A DNA stretch of 64,000 nucleotides from NCBI GenBank assembly GCA_947095585.1, contig OX352761.1:60132832-60196831 (forward strand), in the 5' to 3' direction. Both the position numbers and the translations under genes were made by a program. The DNA is from Nephrocerus scutellatus. Its lineage: Eukaryota > Arthropoda > Insecta > Diptera > Pipunculidae. The notes beneath the pieces were generated by a model that was given only the letters and a program-made list of their open reading frames with translations, was not told the origin of the DNA and made no database searches. This document shows, piece after piece, positions 1 through 9,660 of the stretch (position 1 is the stretch's first letter; every line of letters begins with the position of its first letter).

Positions 1-385
1 CTGGCTGCCCCATCCCACGACCCCCGCCCAGAAAACTATAGAACCGACACTAATACAGGCAAAAAATGTACACTTGTTCGAATATTCTTTATATGAAGAT
101 CATATACAGGGAAAACTACATGTTCCACCCCAGCGCCACCTATCGGGTCCAAATTTTGTCTTTTTATTTAAATATTATATGGTGTGAATTTGAACAAAAT
201 CGTTCCATAAATAAGAATTTTCGGGAAAAAAAACGATACCAGCGCCATCTGCTGGGCTGATTTGTGAATCTAAACCATCCAGGGCGTCACCCAAACGCAT
301 ACAAAAAAATTCATTCAAATTGGTCCAGCCGTTTAGGAGGAGTTCAGTGACATACACACGTACAGTAGAATTATATATATAAAGA
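1..385 (-). mobile_element. Non-autonomous Helitron, truncated by window start
   Basis: This is the 5' part (minus strand) of the element seen complete at 23668-24258. The terminus at 384-385 reads TC on the minus strand next to a flanking A, the Helitron 5' signature, followed by a TA-rich start and a region with a CCAGCGCCACCTATCGG-type motif shared with 41536-42097. No protein is encoded. The family resembles the microsatellite-containing Lep1-type Helitrons of insects. Bases 386-536 to its right hold no recognisable feature. Confidence 0.6.
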
Positions 386-539
386 TATATATAAAAATGA
401 TGCTATATCTGCTGATAAGCGCTTGTAGCGAAACAAATACAACATTAAGAACTTTAAAGCAGTAGCAGTTTCATTGAAGCTGCATTATATTAAAATGATA
501 TTGTTACGAAATTTATGCTTTTAAGTTCGGTGTGCACAG

Positions 540-1018
540 ATTGATCTCTATAAAAAAGCGATTGCCGAAGTGGGTGAAGTGTGGCCAGGAGCAAAGCTTG
601 CGGCCGTAAGCAGGGAAGAAATTCCTAGTAGGCCAAGGGCGCGCGTCTGGCTTCCTACCGAACCTGCCGACGCTAAAGCTGTTATGGAGATAATCGCAGT
701 CAGCAATCCAGATCTCCGGCATCAAACTGCAAGATCGTGAAACAAGAGGAGGCTAAGGGTAACTTTAGATTATCAACTATGGTTATCAACAAGGAATCCC
801 TGGCTCCTCTGACAAAGACTAAGGGAGTTATCAACTTCGGCTTCGGGTCGATAACTGTCAAGGTTTATAAGGCAGACAATGTTAATAAGAGTAAAGGAGC
901 GGACCATTCCGATAACGGGGGTCCCGACTGCCCTGATGATATCGGGCTTGCCCTAGATGCTGAAAGTAGGTCCAGTGAATCCTCTCTGGTATCCTCGGAT
1001 ACTCGGAGACGGAAGTAG
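540..1018 (+). pseudogene. ORF1 (DUF4780-like gag) remnant
   Basis: Two overlapping frames together cover one domain. The first (540-740) contains EVWPGAKLAAVSREEIPSRP and an ARVWLP motif. A shift near 728-737 moves to the second (737-1018), which contains VINKESLAPL and VINFGFGSITVKVY. This WPGA...IPS+P..ARVW...GFG..TVK pattern is what I know as the DUF4780 domain of insect non-LTR ORF1 proteins, thought to bind RNA in the transposition particle. The N-terminus is lost and the C-terminus ends at a stop after a Ser/Arg-rich stretch. There is one frameshift, so it is not functional. Domain assignment is from memory of the family and is moderately sure. Confidence 0.65.
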
Positions 1019-1064
1019 CATGAGTGCTAACGATAGGGCGGAGGTAAGTAGAAAAGATGTTAAA

Positions 1065-1315
1065 CATAATTCAAATAAACCTTCACCATACCAAAACTGC
1101 TTCGGCAGTTCTTCTACTTAGATTAGCAGAAACTGGGGAAGATTTGTGGGCTCGGACTTAAAGGGTATAAAGTCCTATACTTTAGTAAGTCAGAGAAGAT
1201 TAGATCTTGTATTCTGGGTAAAACTAACCTGAATATATTCCTTTTATCACAATATAGTGACGGTGACATAACTGCGGCCAGCATTGAAGTTGGAAACAAA
1301 AAATTCTGTCTGGTT
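1065..1315 (+). repeat. Endonuclease-start direct repeat, unit 1
   Basis: About 250 bases that recur at 1503-1755 with a few substitutions. Translation shows endonuclease-like pieces with several stops (for example a GDITAASIEV stretch). The duplication lies inside the LOA-like element, and the 187-base spacer between the units is unrelated. Confidence 0.8.
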
Positions 1316-1502
1316 TAGACAATACCTATACAATCAATACCAACATATTACATGCTTTACATATAGCCGTAAACTACATTGTTATCATATTGCTGAATTA
1401 GAATACCCACATTTGAGCTGCTTGCTTGTAATAAATTCGTGCGAAATAAATTCATTCCTTCTTGTAACGTTAGTGTGCGCTGTGTTTCTTTTTCCCCAAC
1501 AA

Positions 1503-1755
1503 CATAATTCAAATAAACCTTCACCATACCAAAACTGCTTCGGCAGTTCTTCTACTTAGATTAGCAGAAACTGGGGAAGATTTGTGGGCTCGGACTTAAA
1601 TGGTATAAAGTCCTATACTTTAGTAAGTCAGAGAAGATTAGATCTTGTATTCTGGGTAAAACTAACCTGAATATATTCCTTTTATCACAATATTTTGACG
1701 GTGACATAACTGCGGCCAGCATTGAAGTCGCAAACGAAAAATTCTGGCTAGTTTC
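1503..1755 (+). repeat. Endonuclease-start direct repeat, unit 2
   Basis: Second unit of the 1065-1315 repeat. It reads slightly further into the domain (a KFWLVSAYMDR stretch) before the sequence jumps to the RNase H region, which marks the deletion of the rest of the endonuclease and all of RT. Confidence 0.8.
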
Positions 1756-1944
1756 TGCATACATGGACCGTATCAGTGGAGAAGTCAAAAAGGACACTCT
1801 CCAATAACTAAATCGCTAAAGCAGGAGCTGACGAAACTGGATTACATAACACCAGTGTTATGCTTTCAAAAAGGTTTTCGGACAACAATACCCTCCATAG
1901 AAGACTGGAAGAGTGGATCCGTAACCGATAACGAAACAATACAG

Positions 1945-2396
1945 TTTTAACGGAAGGCTCTAAGCTAGACGGTAAAGTAGGAGCATGAGTCTTCTGTGAC
2001 AAGCTGAAAGTAAGCATCTCTGTCCGTCTACCTGATCGCTGCAGCGTATACCAGGCTGAGGTGATAGGGATTGAAGAGGTAATGAGTTGGCTGAAACATA
2101 ATGTATTATCCTCAAAGAAAATTATAATTTATGTGGACAGTCAGGCGGACATAAAATCGTTGGAGGCGGTCTCACTGAAATCTAAGTTTGGGTTGAGCTG
2201 TCACTCCTCTCTTAACGAGATGAGTGAGCAGTTCAATATAAGGATCATATGGGTCCCGGGCCACACTAATGTTGAGGGGAACTGCAGGGTGGACGAGTTA
2301 GCTAGACGATGTACGACTCTCCAGCTGCTACCGGAAAGGGCGGAGGTAGGTAGTCCTATCGCGACACTGAAATTTGAGCAGAGGCAGAAACAATAA
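1945..2396 (+). pseudogene. RNase H domain of LOA-like element
   Basis: The frame runs through TEGSKLDGKVGA, then a stop (TGA near 1985), then a CSVYQAEVIGIEEV helix, IIIYVDSQADIKSL, and WVPGHTNVEGNCRVDELAR. These match the D-E-D-D layout of RNase H1 domains: the QAE glutamate, the YVDSQ aspartate and the final GN..VDELA aspartate are present, while the first acidic residue is E in place of the usual D. RNase H would degrade the RNA strand during target-primed reverse transcription. The stop, the altered first residue and the missing RT make it inactive. Confidence 0.75.
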
Positions 2397-2677
2397 CAAA
2401 TGTAAGGTGGGATAACACCGACACTTGCAATATTTCAAGACAGGTCTGGCCGAAGCTGGACTTGAAGCGCTCAACTGCGCTTATTTTCCTACAAAGACGT
2501 GAACTAAGAACGGTTGTAGGGATAATGACAGGACACTGCCTTCTAGGGAAACAAGCGAGAATGATGCTTGTCGAATATAATGACTTCTGCAGAAGTTGCA
2601 TGGACGAGGAGGAGGAAGAGACCATAGAACATCTTCTTTGCTCATGTCCGGCACTAATGCACAGAAAGCACAAACAC
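2397..2677 (+). pseudogene. C-terminal region of LOA-like ORF2
   Basis: Downstream of RNase H, a frame at about 2462-2695 contains RRELRTVVGIMTGHCLLGKQ followed by CRSC....E.ETIEHLLCSCPAL. This Cys-rich CxxC...H...C tail is typical of the end of RNase H-bearing non-LTR ORF2 proteins. The reading frame is broken from the RNase H part by a stop at 2394-2396 and the end is replaced by the N1 insertion. Confidence 0.6.
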
Positions 2678-2737
2678 TTTTTTTTCTATATATAATTTGC
2701 GCACGCAAAAAGGGATTCGCACCCTTATTATGTTCGG

Positions 2738-3408
2738 CTATATGCTTGGCAGAGCGTTGGCGTTAAGGAAAAGGAGAAGAAGGAGGAGATGTCTATGAGC
2801 ATGTGTCTTGAATGCCTGTGGATCGTAGTGATGTGGAAAGACAGAGCTTGGCAGAGCATTCCACATACGTGTTGTACGGCTGAAGAACGAATCCCTGAAC
2901 TTAACTGTACGTCCGAAGATGGGCTTAAGGGTAAACTGATGAGCATTTAGAGCGCCACGAGTATTGCGGTTGAATTCAAGGAGAGGTGACATGCAACCGG
3001 CTTATTTCTCTTGAGCACCGCTGGTGGAAGGAGCGATAAAAGAGTGACAAGCAAGAGACATTCCTGCGGTGTACAAGCGAATCTATTGATTTCGCAATAT
3101 TATTGTCACCGATAAGTTTTATCGCACGGTTTTGAATTCTATCTAGTTGATGCAAGGTGGTTTTAGGCGCACCAGACCAAATGACAATTATACTCAAGTT
3201 TAGGGCGAATAAAAGCCTTGTAGATAGTAGCCAGATCAGAGGGAGTGAAATATTTCTTGCACCGGGTTAGAAAACCTAAACATTTCGCAGCATTTTTGGC
3301 GACGGTAAATATGTGGTCATTCCAACGAAGCTTTTCGTTAACGCACATACCGAGAATTGCGAGATTTTCAGTTTCCTCGATGCAAGTGCCATTCATGGAT
3401 AATGGCAT
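2738..3408 (-). pseudogene. N1 ORF2 C-terminal region
   Basis: Three overlapping minus-strand frames (3163-3408, 2976-3197, 2738-2992) form one consecutive domain: LAILGMCVNEKLRWNDHI, TIYKAFIRPKLEYNCHLVW, then RIQNRAIKLIGD and, at the end, FNRNTRGALNAHQ and RDSFFSRTTRMWNALPSSVF. This is the thumb and C-terminal part found in jockey/CR1-like ORF2 proteins. Two frameshifts separate the parts. The same ending is seen on the plus strand at 52172-52452, where it agrees closely. Confidence 0.8.
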
Positions 3409-3486
3409 GGGATTTGGGATTCGCTTAGACGACAGGAGACAGCATTGGATTTTGGAAGCATTAAATTCTACTCGATTGTTTTCTCT

Positions 3487-3813
3487 TCATTTTATTATGC
3501 TGTCTATGTAATAATTAAACGTGCTTAACATACGAAGTTGTTTGAGCTCCACATGAGAAGTGGAGGGACGTTTCTCAAACTTATATGAGAAGCTGAGAGT
3601 GCTGTCGTCAGCGAAAGAGTGAATTAGATTAGAAGTCACAGATAAGAGATCATTAATAAAAATGAGAAAGAGTGTCGGGGACAGAACAGAGCCCTGGGGA
3701 ACACCAGCATTTATGTGGTGGTGGAGCTGAAAATTGATCAGCGTTTCCATGACCTTGGAAAGAATGGATGTAAGTGCTATCGGTCGGTACGAAGAAGGAG
3801 ACGACTTGCTCAT
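3487..3813 (-). pseudogene. N1 reverse transcriptase fragment with internal deletion
   Basis: The 108-residue frame starts with SSYRPIALTSILSKVMETLI, the RT finger motif, then jumps directly to INAGVPQGSVLSPTLFLIFI and SFADDSTLSFS, the palm motifs B and C (FADD active site). The roughly 100 residues normally between them, including motif A, are missing. The same family at 58150-58605 and 62100-62555 keeps the preceding segment (LLHWIRSYLLDRSIEVVLDG), which confirms a deletion here. It cannot be an active polymerase. Confidence 0.85.
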
Positions 3814-3820
3814 GATGGCT

Positions 3821-4619
3821 TCTTTGTTTGCATGAGGTAATCTATAGTTTTTGATATATACCGGGGTTTTGTCTTGAGTTTGGATTTTTTGTGTGTAGAA
3901 TTTACTACTTACTGATAGTGGTTGATTTTCTAAATGGAATACTTTGTGGTATAGTCTAATGATGTTTATTAATGAAAGTTTTGATTGTTCGTCGGTACTG
4001 TCGATTTTTAATGAACTAATTATTTGTTGTATACATTTTTCTTCGGAATATTTTCAGATATGTCACACCAGATTTAGGTGCGAATGAGTTGCTAAGAAAT
4101 ACTCCTTGTACTACTTCTTTATTAAGTATTACTGTATCTTCGTCGAGGTCTAATCTTAATGGTTGAATAATTTCTGTCCAGAGAGAAATTTTGATTTTTA
4201 TGGTTTGGGGTAATTTGGTGTGCACGAAATTTGTGCCGTCAATTTGGATTGTGATAGTGAATGTTTCATTATCTTACAAAAAACGTTTAAGGAAATCTCT
4301 TCCTAATATTCCGTCAGTTCCGTCAATATTGTTCATTTAATACATTTCTTGGTACTTTACATAGTGAAATATCGGCTCCGGTGTCTATTGAAAAGATCAT
4401 TGTTTTGTTTCTGCTTTTTATAATTATATAATTTGTATTGTCATTTGATATTTTGTATATGTTTATACCTGGATGTCTACGGAAAACACATAACCCGAGC
4501 CTTGCACGTTTCCCTGTTGTTTATCGTATGTATGGTTCTTACATGGTGATTTGGTCGCTGTCTGTGTTGTTCGTTGTAATTGTCTCTGGGTTGCCTGTAT
4601 CCATTGTTTTTGTTATATC
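3821..4619 (-). pseudogene. Old gypsy protease and RT-start remnant
   Basis: On the minus strand, near 4340-4400, a stretch reads IFSIDTGADISLCKVPR, the aspartic protease active site DTGA, followed by stops. Further along (4016-4225) is an open stretch ending the protease region, and near 3830-3900 a frame reads TPVYIKNYRLPHANKEAI, the N-terminal RT motif of Ty3/gypsy elements of the gypsy/17.6 type. It is cut at 3820 by N1 and at 4620 by the younger gypsy. Its continuation is on the other side of that insertion (9661 onward). Several stops show it is old. Confidence 0.65.
4616..4619. repeat. Target-site duplication, left (TATC)
   Basis: TATC directly precedes the left LTR, and the same four bases follow the right LTR at 9657-9660. 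A 4-bp duplication is normal for Ty3/gypsy integration and fixes the ends of the inserted element. Confidence 0.85.
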
Positions 4620-4854
4620 TGTAAACCTACTTGGAATGAAAAACACATCAGGTTCTTTAAAATGTATAATATCGACTGACTTTATTTCCTCATACAATGT
4701 ACTTCCTACCAATACCTAATGCAGAGAGCGACCATTATTATATTTATGAGTACATATATGTGTATAAGATGAAGAGACGACAGAGTGTTGCCACTGAGTA
4801 ATCCTGCTACAACTAAGAGACGACAGAGTGTTGCCACTGAGTAATCCTGCTACA
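4620..4854 (-). repeat. 3' LTR of gypsy element
   Basis: 235 bp, TG...CA, matching 9422-9656 except for two substitutions (near 4770 and in the right-hand GAGTGTTGCC motif). It contains a 43-bp internal tandem duplication (the CGACAGAGTGTTGCCACTGA unit occurs twice) close to its right end. Confidence 0.92.
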
Positions 4855-4888
4855 ACTCGACCATCCTGACAATTAAGATCTCCTGAGC

Positions 4889-5896
4889 TTATGCTTTGCT
4901 TTTAACCCAAGGGCACATATTTGCTGCAGCCCATACTCCTTTATATGGAGTTCGTGATAGTTGAAGCCCTTCCACATCACCCAAAACGTATCTATCATTA
5001 CGCAGGACTCTTACTACGCGATATGGTCCTTTGTACCTAGGTATAAGTTTTTTAGATACACCAACGTGGCAATCGAAATTTTTTGTCATTACATAATCTC
5101 CTTCGGCGTAACGGGTTGGTTTTCGCCGTTTTTTGTCTACATATTGTTTATTATATGGTTTTTGTTTTGTCTGCATCCGGACAGCTTCTTCCCTAATTTT
5201 ATTACGATCTATTGGCTTTGCGTCTGTATTAAATTCGCTTAAATTTTCTTTTAACAAGTCTATGATTTTACCTTTTTGCTCTACGCCAAATAACAATATA
5301 CTAGGACAATTGTTTATAGATTTATGTAGCGTATTATTTAATGCATATTCAATTGTTTGTACTACAGAGTCCCAATATAATCCTTTTTCCGGTTTGACAA
5401 GTTTTGCGATCATCGGTCCTAAGCTCCTATTCACCCTTTCTACCTGACCATTTGCCTGTGGCGAACCTGTAGCAATTTTAATATGACGAACATTGTTGTT
5501 CTCCAAAAAGTCTTTAAATTCTGCTGAAGTAAAGAAACTACCTCTGTCCGAAACTACATTTTTTGGGCGGCTGTATGATCTAAAGTAGTCATTCATCGCG
5601 ATAATAACTTCTTTTGTATTTGTGGTTTTTGTTGTATACAGTCTGACAAATTTTGTGAACGCGTCTATTATTACTAAAATATATTTCTTAGCTGACCTTG
5701 ATCGGTCTACCGGTCCATAATGGTCAACATGAACCGTATCGAATGGAACGTTTCCCTTTGGAACCATGTGAAGAAACCCTTCGTCCCGTCCATGTTTTGC
5801 CGAATATACTATGCACTTTAGACAATTTGCTATATGATTTCCCGCCTTGTCTCTCATTTTTGGAAACAAATAACTCTTCGTGATTAAATCACACAT
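4889..5896 (-). pseudogene. Gypsy integrase (long open segment)
   Basis: A 335-residue open segment covers the integrase core and C-terminus. The zinc finger cysteines CLKC lie near residue 25. The catalytic triad is visible as VHVDHYGPVD, VVSDRGSFFTS and ANGQVERVNRS, giving the D, D and E of DDE integrases. A GPY/F-like module (IPRYKGPYRVVRV) is near residue 290, followed by the natural end. The enzyme would process LTR ends and join them to host DNA. The segment itself is intact, but it is separated from upstream RNase H by a stop/shift at 5897-5901, so it is a broken part of pol. Confidence 0.88.
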
Positions 5897-5901
5897 TTTG
5901 T

Positions 5902-6546
5902 CTAACCTACGTGACCTGTTTCGTCGTGGTATTTTAACATTACTTGGGCCTCCATATCTTCCGGAACATAGAACAATATTCTACCGTCTTTGTTTTTCCG
6001 ATATAGAACTCCGTTACGTAATTCGTAAAGAGAATTTTCTGCCGTTTCTAACTTTTTACGGAGTTCGTTGAGTTTGTGATCCCTTGCTTGACAAATAGTT
6101 AAATTTTCTTCAAATGTGTTTGACTCTATTACCAAAATGTTGGTGGACCGGCTTAATGCATCTACGTGTTGCATTTTGTCACCAGCTCGGTGCTCTAACG
6201 TGTAGTCATAATTTAGTAGTTCTAAAGCCCACCTTGCTATTCGCGGATTTAACTCTCTTTTATTTAGAGTCATCGTAAGTGAATTGCAATCTGTTATGAT
6301 TTTGAAGTGCTTACCTTGTATGTATACTCGAATAATAGCTAGCGTTTCTAATTCGTAGCTGTGATATTTTGCTTCGGTTTCCGTAGTTCTTTTGGAAAAG
6401 TAAAATACAGGGTGCATTTTATTATCCTTCTTTTTCTGAAATAGAATTGCGCCAAACCCCATCGCACTTGCATCGCAATGAAGCTCTGTATCGTCTTTCG
6501 GGTCGTACAGTGCGAGTATGGGAGATTCTATTAATTTCTGCTTCAA
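5902..6546 (-). pseudogene. Gypsy RNase H and integrase zinc-finger start
   Basis: The 214-residue segment begins in the connection after RT, contains LHCDASAMGFGAILFQ (first RNase H aspartate), YHSYELETLAII (glutamate), KIITDCNSL (aspartate) and HVDALSRS at the domain end. It then runs to YHDETGHVG, the two histidines of the integrase H2C2 finger. Gene order matches RT-RNase H-integrase. A frameshift near 6547-6870 separates it from RT and a stop separates it from the integrase core. Confidence 0.87.
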
Positions 6547-6869
6547 AACTTCGAACGTTTTTATTTGTTCTGGTCCAAATTCGAATTTACAGTCCTTTTT
6601 CGTTAAATCGTATAGGGGCTTTGCAATGACTGAGAAGTCCTTTACAAACCTCCGGAAATACGAGCACAGGCCCAGAAAACTTTGGACTGATTTGGTTCTT
6701 TACGGAACCGGAAAGTTGCTAATGGCTTGTATACCTTTTTCATCAGCTTGAATACCTTCACCAGATATGTTGTAGCCTAAGTATCCGATATTTGACCGCA
6801 GGAATTCGCATTTGTCTAATCTTAGTTCAAGTCTATTATCAACTATTCTTTTTAAAACTTCTGCGAGAA

Positions 6870-7292
6870 TCAAAAATGTTCATCAAAATCTTTCGTAGCT
6901 ATCATTATATCATCCATGTAAATTACTAGACGATCTTGTTTAATCATGTCCGAAAAAATCATGTTTACAAATCTTTGAAAGGTTGAGGGTGCATTTTTGA
7001 GCCCAAATGGCATTCGCAAAAATTCGAATTGACCTAACGGAGTTATAAATGAGGTATATTTAACCGAATCGGCGTGCATAAAAACATGAAAAAATCCATT
7101 TTTTAAATCAAGCTTTGTAAAAACGCGTTTGTTTGCTAACCTATCCAACAAATCATCGATGAGAGGAATTGGATAAGAATCTCTAGTTGTTACCTTATTC
7201 AATTTTCGATAATCAACACACATTCGTAGTTCGCCCGTTTTCTTATGAACTAAAACAATAGGATATACGAATTCCGATTGACTCGCCTTCAT
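6870..7292 (-). pseudogene. Gypsy reverse transcriptase core
   Basis: 140 residues with the RT motifs in order: LRMCVDYRKLNKVT, FTKLDLKNGFFHV (motif A aspartate), FLRMPFGLKNAPSTFQR (motif B) and VIYMDDIMIA (the YMDD catalytic pair). It copies the element RNA into DNA. The palm is complete, but frame breaks on both sides (near 7293 and 6870) cut it from the N-terminal fingers and the thumb; the thumb can be followed in another frame to about 6550. Both duplicate copies share these breaks. Confidence 0.9.
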
Positions 7293-7432
7293 TTATATAT
7301 TCGTCTAAAGTTTTTTGTAAATTTGCTTTTTCTGCGTAAGAGAGACGACGTGGTGGACAGTGGAATGGCTTCGAATCACTTATATTCAATTTCATTTCGC
7401 ATTTAATTTGAGGTTTGCTTGGTCGAATTGCA

Positions 7433-8159
7433 TCAGTGTAACTGTTTTTTAAAAGTTCCCAAAATCTTTTTTTTGTTTTTAAGGTTAATTTCAGAACTTA
7501 TATCTACATTAGCATCGTCGACACTTTGATTTTTACACTCAATTGACATTAGAGATTTTTCAAAATTCTTTAATAACTCTTTATCGGCAACTTCGTCTTG
7601 TTCAACTACCTTATCTTCATCAAAAAACTTAATTTCGGTTTTACAATTATTACTAATTTTTTCGTTTAAATTGTTTCGATCATTTGAACTTTCATATTTC
7701 TGCAGTGTTATTTTAAAACTATTTGGTACTTTATTTATACTACCTGACTTCGATATTAACTTAAATTTCCCTTTTTTCAAAAAGTCTTGACCTAGAATTG
7801 CATCATAACTCATCGACTCGTCGCTTACCACCTTTAAATCTAAAGGAATTTTATTATCTTGCCAAATTAAAAAAACACGACAATTGCCCAAGGACATGTA
7901 ATTTACTTTTATTTATCCCTGTATACACTTGATTTGACAATTTATTTAATTTTACACCAACTGGTAGACAGCTACGTCGGATGAGGCTGATGCAACTCCG
8001 TGTGTCTAGTAGGCATTCTAAATAAAAACAAAAATTACTGTCGCTCTCTACAAATAATTTTAAAATTCTTACATATTCAGACTCTTCTTGTTTTACAAAG
8101 TGAACTGCTTTTTTTCTTGCTGGACAGACTGCGGCACGATGCTCTTTGTTTCCGCACAC
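7433..8159 (-). pseudogene. Gypsy second zinc knuckle and protease region
   Basis: Two overlapping frames. 7854-8159 starts at the second knuckle (CGNKEHRAAVCPAR) and reaches LECLLDTRSCISLI, the place of the aspartic protease active site, where the usual glycine after DT is arginine. 7433-7897 continues in another frame with YDAILGQDFLKKGKF, the flap-to-ILG protease ending, and a charged linker toward RT. The frameshift near 7870-7900 and the DTR change would each abolish protease activity. The change is present in both copies of the duplication. Confidence 0.8.
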
Positions 8160-9181
8160 TTAGCACGCACCAATTTCCCTCTTTGGTTTTCTGCACTCTG
8201 CTGCCATATGTCCGATGGAGTTGCAATTGTAGCATCTTGTTGTTGATGCAGATAGCGTTCCTGTCGAATTTCTTTGTTTTAGTGTGACTTTTGAGAAAGC
8301 CCGCAACAACTGCGCTTTTGTTTCGTAGCATTGTATGTTTGCTTGAACTTTTAGCTGTTCGTCTGGAATTCCTTCTATTATGTAGTCAACCAATTCGCCT
8401 TTACGAGCTGCACATTGTTCGCCAGTATTACTTTTTCATTGTAGTAGTCGGTAAAGCATTCGCCGAACTTCCATTTTCTGCTTTCGAACTTGCGCCGCAA
8501 CAGCAAACCGTTCTCTCTTAGGCTGAAAATTTCGCGCATCTCTGTGATCAGAGTGTCTAGACATTCGGTAGCGAGATTAGATTTTGAGTGCAACCACGAA
8601 CGAGCCCTGCCCGTTGTTTTGCTGACCACCAATGCACGCAACATGTTCTTATCCACACAGTACACTGCTCCTAAGTTTTTTATTTGCGCTATCCATACTT
8701 TGAAAGTTTCTCCGCCATCGTACTCTGGCAACAGGTCACGCCAAACATTGAGCGAACTTATGCTTGCAGCACCATTGGAGTTTGGACTGGATTGGTTTGA
8801 CTGGGCTCCAAACATGTTGTCGCCTACTTGCTGTTGCTGCTGCTGCATAGACATTTGTTTTAAAAACGCATTTTCTCTTTAGAGTAGCTCCTTTTCTCGA
8901 TTGACTAAAGACAATTCTCTTTTGTAATACTCGATCTCTAGTGATTTTGACGAAGTTGACGACGGGTCCGCTTGTGTTTGCTGTTGATTTTGTTGTTGTT
9001 CTTCTTCCTCTTGCTGTTCCTCTGCTCCTGGGCACTCGCCTCGTTGCTCAACCGGCACTTCGTTCAGCCGTGCGACCATGGAAATTTTTGTACCGGTTGA
9101 CGATAGGCCTAGCTGTTGAAGCCAAGCGCGTAACTGAATAACGGTGTAAGCATTAGCTTCGATTTGACTTGGTTTGTCCAT
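8160..9181 (-). pseudogene. Gypsy gag
   Basis: The start ATG at 9179-9181 opens a 100-residue frame with a SAP-like helix-turn-helix start (TVIQLRAWLQQLGLSSTGTK) and a Gln/Glu-rich tail, ended by a TAA at 8879. The same frame resumes through MSMQQQQQQ and a capsid region (LPEYDGGETFKVWIAQIKNL, residues about 40-60 of that segment). A one-base shift near 8390 leads to the last part with CYNCNSIGHMAAEC, a CCHC knuckle, ended by a TAA at 8160 just before the second knuckle. Gag forms the particle and binds RNA. Three breaks make it defective. Confidence 0.82.
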
Positions 9182-9405
9182 AGTTTCTTTGTAAAGAAAA
9201 ATTTCCTTTTGGGTTTATTGTTTCCACTATAATTATATTTTACTTTTAAACTTATCGTGGTTAACTTTTACACCTTTTGCTTTAATTATTGTCCTTAGTT
9301 ATTGTCCATTCAGTTTTTTAACATTACACTTTTTTTTCTTAGCTTACTATCTTTTAAACACTCTATTTTTTAGTTTTGTTAATTTCAGTCGATTAAAATG
9401 TCCAT

Positions 9406-9418
9406 ATCCCACTTCTGA
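9406..9418 (-). promoter_or_regulatory. Primer-binding site, tRNA-Leu-like
   Basis: Minus-strand TCAGAAGTGGGAT lies three bases inside the 5' LTR. I recall tRNA-Leu 3' ends reading ATCCCACTTCTGA, so this would pair over 13 bases. mdg3/micropia-type elements are described as using tRNA-Leu in this internal manner. Confidence 0.55.
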
Positions 9419-9421
9419 GAT

Positions 9422-9656
9422 TGTAAACCTACTTGGAATGAAAAACACATCAGGTTCTTTAAAATGTATAATATCGACTGACTTTATTTCCTCATACAAT
9501 GTACTTCCTACCAATACCTAATGCAGAGAGCGACCATTATTATATTTATGAGTACATATATGTGTATAAGATGGAGAGACGACAGAGTGTTGCCACTGAG
9601 TAATCCTGCTACAACTAAGAGACGACAGAGTGTTTCCACTGAGTAATCCTGCTACA
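9422..9656 (-). repeat. 5' LTR of gypsy element
   Basis: Partner of 4620-4854, in the same orientation and of the same length. On the minus strand it is upstream of the primer-binding site and gag. The flanking TATC at 9657-9660 completes the target-site duplication. Confidence 0.92.
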
Positions 9657-9660
9657 TATC
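9657..9660. repeat. Target-site duplication, right (TATC)
   Basis: Copy of 4616-4619. Removing 4620-9656 plus one TATC restores continuous host sequence. Confidence 0.85.

Larger units (their letters stand above)
537..2677 (+). mobile_element. LOA-like non-LTR retrotransposon, internally deleted
   Basis: Remnants in correct 5'-3' order are an ORF1 gag-like domain (540-1018), two copies of an endonuclease start (1065-1315 and 1503-1755), and an RNase H domain with its C-terminal extension (about 1945-2677). The reverse transcriptase is missing altogether, so an internal deletion of more than 2 kb is implied. Carriage of RNase H after RT is typical of the LOA/I/R1 group of non-LTR elements; the LOA assignment rests on the ORF1 and RNase H style and is an inference. 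The 3' end is cut by the poly-T tail of the minus-strand N1 element at 2678. Confidence 0.7.
2678..3820 (-). mobile_element. Non-LTR retrotransposon N1 (jockey/CR1-type), 5' truncated
   Basis: On the minus strand the fragment carries RT pieces, an RT-thumb/C-terminal region and a 3' UTR ending in an A tail (poly-T at 2678-2686). The 3' end motif GGGTGCGAACCC(C/T) next to GCGCAATTATA is shared with 52172-52520 (plus strand) and 60200-60404, which defines one family. Its 5' edge at about 3820 interrupts an older gypsy RT frame. Part of RT between the fingers and the palm is deleted. Confidence 0.8.
4620..9656 (-). mobile_element. Complete mdg3-like Ty3/gypsy element (5.04 kb)
   Basis: Two 235-bp LTRs (4620-4854, 9422-9656) beginning TG and ending CA enclose, on the minus strand, gag with a SAP-like N-terminus and CCHC knuckles, protease, RT, RNase H and integrase in the Ty3/gypsy order. 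The ends are flanked by TATC duplications. A primer-binding site resembling the tRNA-Leu 3' end follows the 5' LTR, which with the gag style suggests the mdg3/micropia group (inference). The LTRs differ at only two positions, yet gag-pol carries many stops and shifts. It sits inside an older gypsy fragment. Confidence 0.9.

Noticed and set aside
5133..5447. Plus-strand frames across the gypsy integrase (also 4961-5242, 5698-5883)
   Set aside because: Antisense shadows of the integrase coding region.
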